A DNA stretch of 64,000 nucleotides from Myxococcales bacterium (lineage in GTDB: Bacteria; Myxococcota_A; Bradymonadia; REDH01). Below the pieces are notes generated by a model. It was not told the DNA's origin. It saw only the letters and a program-made list of their open reading frames with translations, and made no database searches. Location: contig CANMDT010000001.1 in assembly GCA_947496715.1 (NCBI GenBank), positions 30,799 to 94,798 on the forward strand, read 5' to 3'. Made by a program: the position numbers and the translations under genes. This document shows positions 28,521 through 38,712 of the stretch, in pieces (position 1 is the stretch's first letter; every line of letters begins with the position of its first letter).

Positions 28521-31055
28521 ATGAAGACGAATGCCCTCCTCGCCCTGACCCTCTCGCTCCTCTCCGCCTGCGCACCATTCTCGGATCCGGATGCCATCGA
28601 CCTGCCAGACGCTGTAGCAGGGTCTGGCGCAGGCCCCGGCGGAACCGACACAGGCACCGACGCCGGCGGAACCCTGCCGAACGGCACACCTGTCGGACCC
28701 GACGGACGCCCCGTTGTCGGCGCCCTCCTCGGAGACAGCTGCATCGCCAGCGCCGAGTGCCGCTCCAACCTCTCCTGCATCGGTAACGTCTGCCTGCCCA
28801 CGGCCAGCCGCCAGCTCGGCGAGAGCTGCATCATCAGCGGAGAGTGCGCAGACGGCCTCGTCTGCGGCACCACCAGCCAGTGTTTCGAGGCCGGGCCCGG
28901 CGTCGACGGCTCACCCTGCACACAGGCCCAAGACTGCGGCGAAGGCCTGCGCTGCTCCTACCGAGGCCTTGGCGGCTTCTGTGAGACGCCAGGAACCCTC
29001 GACATCGGCGAGGCCTGCGCCACCTCCTCGGACTGCGCCGCTCCCCTGCTCTGCGGCGTGGAGGGGCTCTGTCTGCTGCCCGCCTCCGGCTTCCCCTTCC
29101 TGCCCGACACCGAGTGCGCCAACCCCGCCGACGAGACGGGACCCTTCCGCATCTTCTTCGAGGTCCCGAAGGCCGGCGAGCCGCTCGCCGACTTCTTCCG
29201 CCTCCCCTTCCCCAACGACATCCGCCGCACCGAGACGGGCATGAACCTCGATGGCTTCCCCGACCCCGGCGTCCGCTTCCTCGGCGGCGATGTGCTCGGC
29301 AGCTACCTTCGCACCCTGCGCGGCAGCAACGAGGGCTTCTCGACCAACCCCACCATCTACTTCCGCTTCTCGAAGGCCCCCAAATTCGACACGATCCAGG
29401 GTGGCACAGGCGGCTCGCTCCGCATCGTCAACATCACACCCACCTCGCCCAGCTTCGGTCGCGGCGCCTCGATCGGCTGGAATGTCACCAACGGCCGGAG
29501 CAAGTTCATCTGCCACAACTATGTGGCCATCCACCCCTCCTTCCGCTCGCCGCTTGAGCCCAACACCACCTACGCCGTCTACCTGACCGACGCTGTGATC
29601 ACTGACGATAACGACCGGCTCGTACAGGACGCAGACTTCGCCGCGGTCATCGGTTCGTCAGCCCCCACGGAGCCTGAACTCCTCGACGGTTGGAACAAGT
29701 ATGCTCCGCTCCGAGCCTTCCTTGCCGCGGAGGGCACCGCCACTTCGAGCATCATGGGCGCCGTGGTCTTCACCACCATGGACCCGATCGCGCCGGCGCG
29801 CGCGCTCCGTCCCGCGGTGCGGGAGCTGCCCACGCCGGCGCTCGCCAACCTCCCACCCTGTTCGGCCGACGCCGGCGCCTCCGATGACGACCGCTGCTCC
29901 GCCGGTAGCGGCGACTTCACCGAACTGCATGCCACCGTCGCGGCCCCCATCTTCCAGGCCGGTACCCGCCCCTACTTCGAAGAGGCGCAGGGCGGCGACG
30001 TCGAGATCGCCGCCGGGAAAGCCATCGTTCAGGGCAGCGAGCAGCTTCGGCTGAGCCTCACCATCCCCTCGGGCGAAATGCCCGCCGATGGCTGGCCCGT
30101 TGTCCTCTACGCGCACGGCACCGGCGGAAGCTTCCGCAGCGGCATCGACGACGGCACCGCCGGTCGCATGAGCTCGATCATCGTCGATGGTCAGCCCGTG
30201 AAGGCCGCACTCATCGGCTACGACGGCGTGCAGCATGGGCCGCGGCGCGGGCCCTCCGAGCGCGACCCTGCAACCCTCTTCTTCAACTTTGCCAACCCCA
30301 AGGCGGCCCGCGGCAATACCCTCCAGGGGGCAGCGGATCTCCACCTGCTTACCTACCTCGCCGAGAACATCGCGGTCGACGCAGCCGCCTCGCCCACAGG
30401 CCAGGCCATCGCCTTCAATCCGGCAAAGATCTTCCTCTTCGGCCACTCGCAGGGCGCCTCCGTCGCCTCGCTCTTCGCCGCGCTTGAGCCCAATGTGAAG
30501 TCGGCCATCTTCTCGGGCCTCGGCGGATCGCTCATCCTCTCGCTCCTCAACAAGACACAGCCCGTCGACATCGCCCGCGGCGTCCGGATCGCGCTGTCGG
30601 GGTCGCTCACCAACTTCAGCAGCGTGAACGAACTCAACCCTGTCCTCTCCATCCTGCAGTGGTACACAGACCCCGTCGACCCAGTGAACTTCGCGCCCCT
30701 TCTCTATCGCCGGATCCCGGAAGGACGGAACCCGCTCCAAGTGCTCCAGACGCTCGGCCAAGGCGACAGCTTCACGCCCGAGCCCTGCATGAAGGCCTTC
30801 GCCGAAGCCGCAGGACTCCCTGCGGGGACGCCCGCCGGCTACACCCTCGCCGACTTCACAGACACCAGGGCCTTCCCTGTCTCGCGCAACAAGCAGTCGA
30901 GCCTCAGCGTGCCGGTCACAGCCCTCATGATCCCCTACCTCGCAGATGGCTTCGACGGCCACTTCGTTGCGCAGCGCAATGCCTCCGCGCAGCGTCAGTG
31001 CCAAGAGTTCATCGGGACCAGCATCACCGCCGGCACACCGACCGTCACGCAGTAG
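28521..31055 (+). CDS. Cys-rich lipoprotein with lipase-like alpha/beta-hydrolase domain
   Basis: The ATG at 28521 gives a lipoprotein signal with lipobox LLSAC (844 residues); a GTG at 28512 would add three residues. After a Gly-rich spacer there are about four Dickkopf-like Cys modules (for example CIASAECRSNLSCIGNVC, residues 75-195). The middle resembles the N-terminal region of bacterial virulence-factor lipases (FFRLPFPNDIRRTETG). The C-terminal half has hydrolase features: VVLYAHGTGGSF as oxyanion strand and the nucleophile elbow FLFGHSQGASVAS with Ser in GHSQG. It probably cleaves esters or lipids outside the cell. Exact substrate is unknown. It overlaps the convergent MFS gene by 11 bases. 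Confidence 0.75.
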   Translation: MKTNALLALTLSLLSACAPFSDPDAIDLPDAVAGSGAGPGGTDTGTDAGGTLPNGTPVGPDGRPVVGALLGDSCIASAECRSNLSCIGNVCLPTASRQLGESCIISGECADGLVCGTTSQCFEAGPGVDGSPCTQAQDCGEGLRCSYRGLGGFCETPGTLDIGEACATSSDCAAPLLCGVEGLCLLPASGFPFLPDTECANPADETGPFRIFFEVPKAGEPLADFFRLPFPNDIRRTETGMNLDGFPDPGVRFLGGDVLGSYLRTLRGSNEGFSTNPTIYFRFSKAPKFDTIQGGTGGSLRIVNITPTSPSFGRGASIGWNVTNGRSKFICHNYVAIHPSFRSPLEPNTTYAVYLTDAVITDDNDRLVQDADFAAVIGSSAPTEPELLDGWNKYAPLRAFLAAEGTATSSIMGAVVFTTMDPIAPARALRPAVRELPTPALANLPPCSADAGASDDDRCSAGSGDFTELHATVAAPIFQAGTRPYFEEAQGGDVEIAAGKAIVQGSEQLRLSLTIPSGEMPADGWPVVLYAHGTGGSFRSGIDDGTAGRMSSIIVDGQPVKAALIGYDGVQHGPRRGPSERDPATLFFNFANPKAARGNTLQGAADLHLLTYLAENIAVDAAASPTGQAIAFNPAKIFLFGHSQGASVASLFAALEPNVKSAIFSGLGGSLILSLLNKTQPVDIARGVRIALSGSLTNFSSVNELNPVLSILQWYTDPVDPVNFAPLLYRRIPEGRNPLQVLQTLGQGDSFTPEPCMKAFAEAAGLPAGTPAGYTLADFTDTRAFPVSRNKQSSLSVPVTALMIPYLADGFDGHFVAQRNASAQRQCQEFIGTSITAGTPTVTQ

Positions 31056-32220
31056 TCGCAGCGCTCGTCCGCCCGAAGTAGCGGCCCCGCAGCAGCCAGA
31101 CGCCCAAGGCGCACACATCGGCCACCGCTGCCAGCCAGAAGGCCCAGGAAGAGTCCTCTGCGCCCACCAGGCGGCCGCCGATGAGCCCTGCCGCGAGCCC
31201 GCCACAGCCGAGAACCACAGAGGCAAAGACGCTCTGCAACAGCGGACGAGGCGTATGCTCCGCGTAGTGGTCGAGCTCGCGCAACAGCCCTGCATACCAG
31301 AGCCCGAAGCCGGCAAAGTGGAGGATCTGCAGGAGCACCAGCCACCAGGCCGACACAGCCATCGCCGTCGCGATCCAGCGCACGATGCTCAGCAGGAGTG
31401 ACCAGGCGACCACGCCGCTGGCACCGCGGCGGGCAAACAGGCGCGGGGCAAGTGCGAGCGCGGCTACCTCGCCCACGATCGCAACACCAACTGCGTAGCC
31501 CGGGACAGCCGACGAGAAGCCGTGGTCAATGCAGAAGATGGCCAGGAAGAGGTTGTAGCTCATCACCGCCACCCAGTGGCACCAGCCTGAAAGCAGAAAG
31601 AGCCACCAGTCCGCGCCCCGCGGGAGCCGCCCGCCGACCGACGAGGCAGCCTCGGCCAGCGGCGTCTCACTGACCCGAAACACGAAGATTGCGGCGAGCA
31701 TGTAGAGCACCGGCGTGTAGTCCACCGCAATCTCGCCTGCCGCGCCCCCCTCCATGCCCGAGACGGCCCACCCGAAGAGCGCCACCGCAACTCCGTAGCC
31801 CAGGCTCCCCCACAGGCGGAACGAACCGAAGCGCACCGAGCCGTAGCGACCGACGATCGTCGTATCGAGCATCGGCACCGTGCCGGCCTCCGGGAAGGCC
31901 TGGAGCCACATCAGCAGGCAGACCGCAACAAGCCCCGTCGAAAGATTCATCAACAGCGACAGCAGCGCGCCAAGCCAGAGGGTTACCCGCAGGATGCCGG
32001 TCGGCCGCCCATACTTCACCGCAAGATAGCCGAGGGCCGGCTGCATCAGCACGCTGATGACCGAACGACCACTGAAGACCAGCCCAATCTCCGCCGGCGA
32101 CATCCCGATGGACCGAAAGTAGAGCGGCCAATAGGTGACGATGAGACCGATTGCACCGAGGTAGAGGAAGTAGGTGGCGCGAATCGCCGTCGTTTCCTTC
32201 ACTGCTGGCGTCCCGTGCAT
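31045..32220 (-). CDS. MFS permease (HcaT/nucleoside-symporter-like group)
   Basis: The 391-residue product has about 12 hydrophobic helices with the fold pattern of the small MFS_1-like group that includes 3-phenylpropionate permease HcaT. Supporting features are the opening YFLYLGAIGLIVTYWPLYF, the cytoplasmic loop GYLAVKYGRPTGILR, the EAGTVPMLDT segment and the GSFRLWGSLGYGVAV helix typical of that group. Substrate cannot be told. It is divergent from the DUF6178-like gene. The ATG at 32220 has no strong ribosome-binding site. Confidence 0.8.
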   Translation of the reverse strand: MHGTPAVKETTAIRATYFLYLGAIGLIVTYWPLYFRSIGMSPAEIGLVFSGRSVISVLMQPALGYLAVKYGRPTGILRVTLWLGALLSLLMNLSTGLVAVCLLMWLQAFPEAGTVPMLDTTIVGRYGSVRFGSFRLWGSLGYGVAVALFGWAVSGMEGGAAGEIAVDYTPVLYMLAAIFVFRVSETPLAEAASSVGGRLPRGADWWLFLLSGWCHWVAVMSYNLFLAIFCIDHGFSSAVPGYAVGVAIVGEVAALALAPRLFARRGASGVVAWSLLLSIVRWIATAMAVSAWWLVLLQILHFAGFGLWYAGLLRELDHYAEHTPRPLLQSVFASVVLGCGGLAAGLIGGRLVGAEDSSWAFWLAAVADVCALGVWLLRGRYFGRTSAATTA

Positions 32221-32326
32221 CTGCGCGCAGCCGAGCCCGCGCAGCGCTCCCCTACCGCATCGCAGGCGGTCTTGCTACGCTGCAAAGCCGCGATTCGCGC
32301 CACTCCTCCTGTGCCCCGGCCTCGGC

Positions 32327-34048
32327 TTGTCAGACGCGCTCCAGCCTCCCTCCCGCAGCATCACCTACCTGACCACCGCGAAGACGGCGGCCCGCAAGAT
32401 CGATGCGCTCCTCAACCTGTCCCGCCCCATGAAGGCCGTGCAGGCGCTCGACGCCCGCGAGTTCCACGCGCTCATCCAGACGGCCGGACTCGACCAGTCG
32501 ATCGAGCTCATCGAACTGGCCTCCGGAGAGCAGATCCAGGCGCTCATCGACTTCGACGGATGGAACCGCGATCGGCTCGAGCACAAGCGGTTCGCAGACT
32601 GGATGATGATCCTGCTGGGCTGCCCCGACGAGTCCCTCCATCGCTGGTTCGCCAAGCTCGACCTCGAACCCATCATCGTCTGGATGCGGGAGCACGCGCA
32701 GGTCTTTCTCTGGGAAGAGGACCGCGATCTCCTCGACTGCGTCGACGCCCCCGTGCTGACCTCGCCCGACGGAACCTATGCCATCATGGTGCCCGACGAC
32801 GGAGAGCCGGCCGACATCGTCCGCATGCTCCTCGACCGCGCCTATGCCTACGACCTCGACTACGGCCGCCGCCTGCTCGAAGCCGCCCGCTGGGAGCTCA
32901 GCGCCCAGATGGAGGAGGAGGGCTACCGCTTCCGCAACGCCCGGCTCGAAGACCTCGGCTTCGTCGGCCTCGACGATGCCGCTGCTGTCTACGCCCGCAT
33001 CGACCTACCTGCCTGGGCCGCAGCACAGCGGCGCAAGCTCGACGCCGGCGGAGAGCTCGTCCCCACACCCGTCGGAGACATCACCGCCCTCGATCTCGAG
33101 ACACGCTGGTATGAGGTGGGACCGGCCGGCACGCAGGCCAGCGTCACACGCAGCGCCCTCGAGCTGGTTCGCAAGCAGAGCGGAGCACTCCCCGATGCCG
33201 CCGCGCGCGGCCTCGTCGCCCAGTATGGCGCGCTTCTGCAGCGGGTCTCCGTCGCCGATGGCGGGTCACCCAACCATATCTCCCATCTCAGAAAGGCAGC
33301 CGAGCAGGCCGACGCCCGCATCGAACTCGGCCTCGCCTTCCTCACCGGCGAAGACCCCGAGAAGGCGGCACGGGCGCTGCTGACCGTGCCCGTACGCGAC
33401 CTGCACCGCGCCGGCCACGCCATCCCCACACGCCTCGCCTACCAGGCCCGAACCATGCTCGATCGCGGCAACATGTCGCTCACCGACGAGCCCATGTCGC
33501 TGCTCAGCGCACAGGAGGTGGACCTCTTCGAGGGGCTCCTCTCCGACCGTCCGCTCCGCTCAGTGCAGGAGGCTGCACCCTTCCGCACCATGCGTGAGGT
33601 AGAGGCCGCATCGCTGGTGCTTGCCGACCTCGCCTTCTTCGAACTCTGGTTCATGGGCCGGCTTCGCTGGACGCGGGCTGAGCTCATCGAACTGCTCTTC
33701 AACATCGAGAAGAACCGCACCCCTGTGGAGCTCCTCGGCTTCCGCAGCCTGCTCGCAACGGTCCTCGTCGCCGAGAGCATCGAAGTCGGCGCCGGCCTGC
33801 GCCCCGTCACACCGGCCGAGGCAACGGCCTGGCTCGACAGCCTCGTCGCGAGCGGCAAGCCCGACGAGAGCGTCGCCAATCAGGCGGTGGCGGTGCTATC
33901 GCGCCGCATGCCGGAGGAGTCCAAGATGGAGGCCGTGGTGGAGCGGATCGCGCTCCGGGTCGCCACCTTCGTGACCGAGCAGATCCTCTCGACGACCGAC
34001 AACACCAACCTCGGTGTGCTGCTTCAGGGGTTTGTGCTCAGGAGTTGA
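32327..34048 (+). CDS. DUF6178-like protein
   Basis: The frame is open from an ATG at 32174, but that start would overlap the divergent MFS gene and adds a compositionally odd Arg/Pro-rich stretch. The TTG at 32327 (573 residues) keeps the conserved first helix (AARKIDALLNLSRPMKAVQALD), which the next ATG at 32429 would cut. The protein is helical throughout and has the EDRDLLDCVDAP, DGTYAI and RAYAYDLDYGRRLLEAARWE stretches that I associate with DUF6178, a family found mainly in former Deltaproteobacteria. Function is unknown. No signal peptide or membrane helix is seen, so it is cytoplasmic. The start is uncertain. Confidence 0.6.
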   Translation: MSDALQPPSRSITYLTTAKTAARKIDALLNLSRPMKAVQALDAREFHALIQTAGLDQSIELIELASGEQIQALIDFDGWNRDRLEHKRFADWMMILLGCPDESLHRWFAKLDLEPIIVWMREHAQVFLWEEDRDLLDCVDAPVLTSPDGTYAIMVPDDGEPADIVRMLLDRAYAYDLDYGRRLLEAARWELSAQMEEEGYRFRNARLEDLGFVGLDDAAAVYARIDLPAWAAAQRRKLDAGGELVPTPVGDITALDLETRWYEVGPAGTQASVTRSALELVRKQSGALPDAAARGLVAQYGALLQRVSVADGGSPNHISHLRKAAEQADARIELGLAFLTGEDPEKAARALLTVPVRDLHRAGHAIPTRLAYQARTMLDRGNMSLTDEPMSLLSAQEVDLFEGLLSDRPLRSVQEAAPFRTMREVEAASLVLADLAFFELWFMGRLRWTRAELIELLFNIEKNRTPVELLGFRSLLATVLVAESIEVGAGLRPVTPAEATAWLDSLVASGKPDESVANQAVAVLSRRMPEESKMEAVVERIALRVATFVTEQILSTTDNTNLGVLLQGFVLRS

Positions 34049-34068
34049 GCGGGCCCCGGAAGCGGCGC

Positions 34069-34866
34069 TTAGTTGGCGCCGTTGCAGGCCTTGTCGAAGT
34101 CTTCGGGGCGGCCCGAGAAGATGCTCGGATCGCTACAGACCAGGCGGCAGTCGGTGTAGAGGTCTTGGCCAAGGTTGCAACGGTTGCCTGCAAAGGCAGA
34201 CGAGTCCGAAACGCCATCGAGGTTCGAACAGTTGGGCACGCCCGACTGAGCCGTGTTGGCCTCCGGCGGATAGACGATGCCACATCCACGGCAGAGTGAA
34301 ATGGGGAAGTTGAAGGAGTTCGACTCCACCTCGTTGCCCGAGATGGTCACGCCGAAGAACTTCACCTGCACGCCGATTTCGATGGCATCGCCCGACGCGA
34401 AGGCCGGGTTCAGCTGCAGGTTGCTACCCACATTCGACGGGATCACGGTGAGATCGAGCGCGAACTCGTCCCCAGGCATGGCGGAGCCCGAGAGCGGGAT
34501 GGTGCGGTTCTTGGCCACACCCGAAAGCGTCGAGGGAAGGTCGAGGGTTACCTCTGCCTTTGTCAGCGTGATGGTGTTCATCTCCGACTCGGCGCCATTG
34601 AGCCCGCCGCCGCCGGCAGGCCGGGCGAAGGAGACAGACTCGGACGGGACCAGATTGTTCTGGAGCACGGGATACATCACGTAGCTGGTGCCGATCAGCA
34701 GATCGAGCGTTCCCGAGGTCTTGTAGCTGTCACCGCTCGGATCGGGCGCGCAGTTGTCGTCCGGCAGGCCGTTATACTTCACGAAAATCGCGGGGGCATC
34801 GTCGGCGCAGGCAGCGAGCATCGGCAGCGCCAGGCAGACCAAACAAACAGAGCGTAGGATTCGCAT
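34069..34866 (-). CDS. Lipoprotein of unknown function
   Basis: The ATG at 34866 is preceded by TTTGGAGGTTAAG, a strong ribosome-binding site, and gives a lipoprotein signal ending LAAC (265 residues). The mature part looks beta-rich and has a GGGLNGAES stretch, a CRGCGIVYPPE motif and a Cys-rich C-terminal region (CNLGQDLYTDCRLVC). The family is not recognised. It lies just downstream of aroKB on the same strand (19-base gap) and may be read through from the pil operon. Confidence 0.7.
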   Translation of the reverse strand: MRILRSVCLVCLALPMLAACADDAPAIFVKYNGLPDDNCAPDPSGDSYKTSGTLDLLIGTSYVMYPVLQNNLVPSESVSFARPAGGGGLNGAESEMNTITLTKAEVTLDLPSTLSGVAKNRTIPLSGSAMPGDEFALDLTVIPSNVGSNLQLNPAFASGDAIEIGVQVKFFGVTISGNEVESNSFNFPISLCRGCGIVYPPEANTAQSGVPNCSNLDGVSDSSAFAGNRCNLGQDLYTDCRLVCSDPSIFSGRPEDFDKACNGAN

Positions 34867-34885
34867 CTTAACCTCCAAACCAGTT

Positions 34886-36472
34886 TCACACATCGTCCAT
34901 GCTGCCAGAAAATGAGCGCCGAATCCACGCATCTACGCGATCAAGTGCCACAATCTTCAACGCACACTGACCTGCTCTGCGGCACAGCACAAACCGCACT
35001 GCATCGCCCGCTCGCTTCTTATCCCGACGGAGCCTCTCTCGCCAAATTTCGGGAGGCAGATCGGGAAGTTCCGTTGGCAGGCCGAGCCGCGCGAGCAGCG
35101 CAGCGACCCGATCGGCCATGCCCGGCTCTGTTTCTCCAAGCTCGCTGCCAAACCGCAGCGCGGCCACCAGGCCGATCGCCACCGCCTCGCCATGCAGATA
35201 GCGCCCATAACCGGTCGCTGCTTCGAGCGCGTGGCCTACTGTGTGCCCGAGGTTCAACAGCGCCCGATCGCCGCGCTCGAGCGGATCACGGGCAACCAGC
35301 GCCATCTTGGTCTGCGTTGCGAGCGCCACGGCACGCCCTACGGCTGCGCCCTCCCGTGCGCACAACGCCAGTGCGTCGGCTTCGAGCTGAGCCAGCGCCC
35401 GCTCGCCCGAGAGCAACGCGCACTTCACCACTTCGGCGAGACCAGACGCAAAGTCTCGGTCGGGCAGCGTGGCAAGGCTCGCCCCCCACTGAATCACAGC
35501 GGTCGGCAGATGAAAGGCCCCGACCAGGTTCTTGCCTTCCGGAAGATCGAGGCCTGTCTTTCCGCCAAGCGCCGCGTCGACCATGCCCATCAGCGTCGTT
35601 GCCACATGCACAACTGGCAGCCCGCGCATGAGGGTCGCAGCAGCAAAGCCGCCGAGGTCTGAGACCACGCCGCCACCGACCGTCACCACGGTGTCGCCGC
35701 GGTCGAGCGGACCGGCGAAGGCCTCCGTCCAGATCCCGCTCAGCGCCGATACGGTCTTCGCCGCTTCGCCACCCTCGACCCAGACGACGCGTGCCACGCG
35801 CCCACGCGCCGCAAGCTCCGCAACCGTTGCCTCGACCGCGCCCAGGAGCTTTCGATCGGCCACAACCAGGAGCCGCCCAGATGGCACGACCTCACGCAAC
35901 ATCTCGGCCAACGCAGAGGGTCCGCCCTCCAGCCAGGCGACGGGATGTGGCGCAGGCTCGGCGCCGAGCGCGATGACCATACCGTCGACCACCTTCGAAG
36001 GACTGAGTCCGTCGCAGTCGAGCACCAGATCGGCCGTTGCGTAGACCGCGTCGCGCGCCGCAAAGCGGCTATCCAGCAGCGCGAGCGTAACATCGGGCCC
36101 ATCACAACCGGGCCGTGCGACGGGATCGGCCAAAACCCGCGCGGCGGCCTCTACAGGTTGCAGGCGAAGATAGACGGCAACCCAGCCCTGCTCCTTGGCA
36201 GCAGCGCGCACGGCGGGTGATGCAAAGGCGCCGCCGCCAAGCGCGAGGACCCCATCTCGCTCCGCAAGCAGGCGTATGACGAGCTCCGCCTCGCGCGCCC
36301 GAACAGCCTCTTCGCCCAGCTGCCCAAAGGCCAGATTCAGCGCCATGCCGAGCTCCTGCTCCAGGAGCAGGTCAGCATCGGCGAAGGGCAGCGCACATCG
36401 CGCAGCAAGCGTGCGCCCCGAAGTCGACTTGCCCGACGCCGTAGACCCGACGATGAGCCAGCGCGGTGCCAC
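34886..36472 (-). CDS. aroKB: Fused shikimate kinase / 3-dehydroquinate synthase
   Basis: The GTG start shares one base with the pilQ stop (TAGTG). Residues 1-165 are shikimate kinase (AroK): P-loop GSTASGKSTSGR, FADADLLLE for shikimate binding and the GGGAF loop. Residues about 175-528 are 3-dehydroquinate synthase (AroB): WVEGGEAAKT, GGGVVSDLGGFAAATLMRG, TTLMGMVDAALGGKTG, LAEVVKCALL, and the zinc histidines in LLNLGHTVGHALEA and LHGEAVAIG. The two enzymes act at steps 5 and 2 of the shikimate pathway. In gamma-proteobacteria separate aroK and aroB genes follow pilMNOPQ; here the same order is kept but the genes are fused. Confidence 0.93.
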   Translation of the reverse strand: MAPRWLIVGSTASGKSTSGRTLAARCALPFADADLLLEQELGMALNLAFGQLGEEAVRAREAELVIRLLAERDGVLALGGGAFASPAVRAAAKEQGWVAVYLRLQPVEAAARVLADPVARPGCDGPDVTLALLDSRFAARDAVYATADLVLDCDGLSPSKVVDGMVIALGAEPAPHPVAWLEGGPSALAEMLREVVPSGRLLVVADRKLLGAVEATVAELAARGRVARVVWVEGGEAAKTVSALSGIWTEAFAGPLDRGDTVVTVGGGVVSDLGGFAAATLMRGLPVVHVATTLMGMVDAALGGKTGLDLPEGKNLVGAFHLPTAVIQWGASLATLPDRDFASGLAEVVKCALLSGERALAQLEADALALCAREGAAVGRAVALATQTKMALVARDPLERGDRALLNLGHTVGHALEAATGYGRYLHGEAVAIGLVAALRFGSELGETEPGMADRVAALLARLGLPTELPDLPPEIWRERLRRDKKRAGDAVRFVLCRRAGQCALKIVALDRVDAWIRRSFSGSMDDV

Positions 36473-38712
36473 TATTCCCGCGGAGGCAGGATGTCGGGCG
36501 TGTTCCCGTCGCGATCGATGGAGAGGTCGCGATTCACGATGCGGGGCGTCAGGAAGACGAGCAGCTCGTTGCGCACGTCGGTGTGCGACGCGTTACGGAA
36601 GAGGGGTCCGATGAGCGGCAGCGCGCCGAGGAAGGGGATCCGGACATTCGACGAGCCGGTATTGCGCTGGAAGATGCCGCCGATGACGGTCGTATCTCCA
36701 TCGCGGATCAGCAGCTTGGTGGTAGCCTCACGCCGGATGATGGAGGGGTCACCTCGGGAGCCGGTGTTCTCAAAGTCGGGCTCGTTCTTGTTCACGTTCA
36801 CTTCGACGATAATGTTGCCGTCGGGGGTCACACGCGGGGTGACCGTGAGGGTCAGCGAGGCGTCGAAGAAGACGGTCTGAGCGCCGGCCGCCGAGACGAC
36901 GCTGACGGGGATCGAGACGCCGCTGGTGATGGTCGCCTCCTCGTTGTCGAGCGTGGTGATGCGCGGTGCGGAGACGATCTTCACGGAGCCTTGCGACTCA
37001 GCAGCGCTCAGGCGGAGGTTCAGGTTGAAGGCGCCGGAGAGGCTGCCGAAGGTGAAGCCGACCGCGCCACCGCTACCGGGGCCCGCGGGCGCGGGAAGGT
37101 TGATGGCGTAGTTGGGGGTCGAGCTACCGCCGCCCGTGGGTGTGTCGCCCGAGGAGGCGCCGCCGGCGATGCCGACCGTCGAGGGGAAGAGCAGACCGGT
37201 GGCGTTGCCAATGGAGGGATCGGCGAGGAAGTCGCCGCCCCACTGGATGCCCAGGTCCCGCTTGAACTGGTCGTTCGACTCAACGATGCGCGCCTCGATG
37301 AGGATCTGCGGTGTCTGCGTATCGAGCTGACGGACCAGAGCCTCCGCCGTGTCGAGGTTCGCCAGCACATCAGTCACAACGAGAGCGTTCTTGCGGTCGT
37401 CCACCTTCACCTTGCCGCGCGCGCTCAGCAATCCGCCAAGGATCTCACCCAACTTGCTGGCCTCCGCGTAGTTGACGGCAATGAGCCGAACCTGCAGCGG
37501 CTCGAGCCCCTGGCTCTGTACATAGGCGTCAATCCGAGCCTTGCTCTCGGCTTCGAAGACCGTCATCGGCGCCACGCGGATGATGTTCCCCTGCTGCTCC
37601 CAGCCGAGCCCGTTGCTGCGCAGGATGATGGCGAGCGCCTCGTCGAGCGGCACGCTGCGGAGCCGGAGGGTCACGCTGCCCGCCACCAGCTGGTTGGTGA
37701 CAATGTTCACATTGCCCTCATCGGCGATGAGGCGGAGGATGTTGTGAATGTCTGCGTCGCGGAGGTCGATGGTGATCCGCTTCCGGTTCATCCGCGGGCG
37801 GCGCTGGTAGGGGTTATCGCTCACCGAGGTTGGGAGCGTCGCCTCGCCCTTTGCGCTGGTGATGGGCGGCGGGAGCTGTGCCTGTTCGGGCGAGCTCTCC
37901 TCGACGCGCGCCGGGGTGAACTCCCAGATGAGGTCGCGGCCGCTCATCCGTATCAGCTCGCTGCCGGCACCGACGAGGTCGGCGACGATGCGCACGCGGC
38001 CCTGCGGATCGACGAACGAGGAGACAGCACGAACCGTGCCCTTGAACTTCGCGGTATCGAGCTGACGCTGAAGTTCTGCCGGGAGCACGGCATTCTCGAT
38101 GAGCAACGTGGCCCGGTTATCGGTCCAGGGGAGCGACAGGTAGGTCGCGCCCTCCGGGAGGGTCACCTTGATGCGGTCAACATGGCCGTCGTGCTGGTAG
38201 GCCACATTGCCCACCTCATTGGCCGCCGGGCCGGAGCTCGCGGCGGGTGCGGCATCGCTGGCCATCGCTTCCGCGGGCGCTGCCTGCGCCATGAGCCTGT
38301 CGGTCGGCTCGCCTGCGATACGAATCTCAACGGTACCTTCGTGGCTGCTCACCTGGAAGCGTGCGCCCTCGGCAAGCTCCAACGCGACCCGCGACGAGCG
38401 GCGGCCCTCGTCATCCATCGAGACGGAGAGGATGTCGCCAACCTGCCCGTTGTCGACAGAGATCGAGCCTGCCGGACCTACGAGGGTGGCGTCGGCAAGC
38501 TCGAGGAGCAGCCGGTGCGGCCCCTGATGCTCCGAGACCGCGTAACGAATGGCACCATCGGCCACCACGCGCACGACGGTCTCTTCCGGCGACTGCTCCA
38601 CGAGGATCTCGCGGACAACCCGCTCGTCTGACAGAGCCGCTTGGACCGAGGCACCTGCGATGAGGGCCAAGACCAAGGCACCGACAACCGATGTCTGGCG
38701 GATACGCTTCAT
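36472..38712 (-). CDS. pilQ: Type IV pilus secretin PilQ
   Basis: PilQ forms the outer-membrane ring through which the pilus passes. The 746-residue product has a signal peptide (MKRIRQTSVVGALVLALIAG), two AMIN-type peptidoglycan-binding domains (about 30-130 and 165-260), an STN/N1 domain (RITIDLRDADIHNILRLIADEG) and an N-domain (VRLIAVNYAEASKLGEILGG). The secretin barrel follows, with VSAPRITTLDNEEATITSG, the VPFLG-like motif as RIPFLGALPLIGPLFR and the end NELLVFLTPRIV. The length is typical. It is the fifth gene of pilMNOPQ, 82 bases after pilP. Confidence 0.96.
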   Translation of the reverse strand: MKRIRQTSVVGALVLALIAGASVQAALSDERVVREILVEQSPEETVVRVVADGAIRYAVSEHQGPHRLLLELADATLVGPAGSISVDNGQVGDILSVSMDDEGRRSSRVALELAEGARFQVSSHEGTVEIRIAGEPTDRLMAQAAPAEAMASDAAPAASSGPAANEVGNVAYQHDGHVDRIKVTLPEGATYLSLPWTDNRATLLIENAVLPAELQRQLDTAKFKGTVRAVSSFVDPQGRVRIVADLVGAGSELIRMSGRDLIWEFTPARVEESSPEQAQLPPPITSAKGEATLPTSVSDNPYQRRPRMNRKRITIDLRDADIHNILRLIADEGNVNIVTNQLVAGSVTLRLRSVPLDEALAIILRSNGLGWEQQGNIIRVAPMTVFEAESKARIDAYVQSQGLEPLQVRLIAVNYAEASKLGEILGGLLSARGKVKVDDRKNALVVTDVLANLDTAEALVRQLDTQTPQILIEARIVESNDQFKRDLGIQWGGDFLADPSIGNATGLLFPSTVGIAGGASSGDTPTGGGSSTPNYAINLPAPAGPGSGGAVGFTFGSLSGAFNLNLRLSAAESQGSVKIVSAPRITTLDNEEATITSGVSIPVSVVSAAGAQTVFFDASLTLTVTPRVTPDGNIIVEVNVNKNEPDFENTGSRGDPSIIRREATTKLLIRDGDTTVIGGIFQRNTGSSNVRIPFLGALPLIGPLFRNASHTDVRNELLVFLTPRIVNRDLSIDRDGNTPDILPPRE

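Noticed and set aside
29658-31316. A 552-codon frame antisense to the lipase-like gene
   Set aside because: The plus-strand gene has a lipobox, Cys modules and a GHSQG elbow. The antisense frame crosses its end and has no features.
32174-32326. N-terminal extension of the DUF6178-like protein to the ATG at 32174
   Set aside because: It would overlap the divergent MFS gene, and the added residues are an Arg/Pro/Ser-rich stretch with no family likeness.
36466-38631. A 721-codon frame antisense to pilQ
   Set aside because: It mirrors pilQ; PilQ is certain by secretin motifs.
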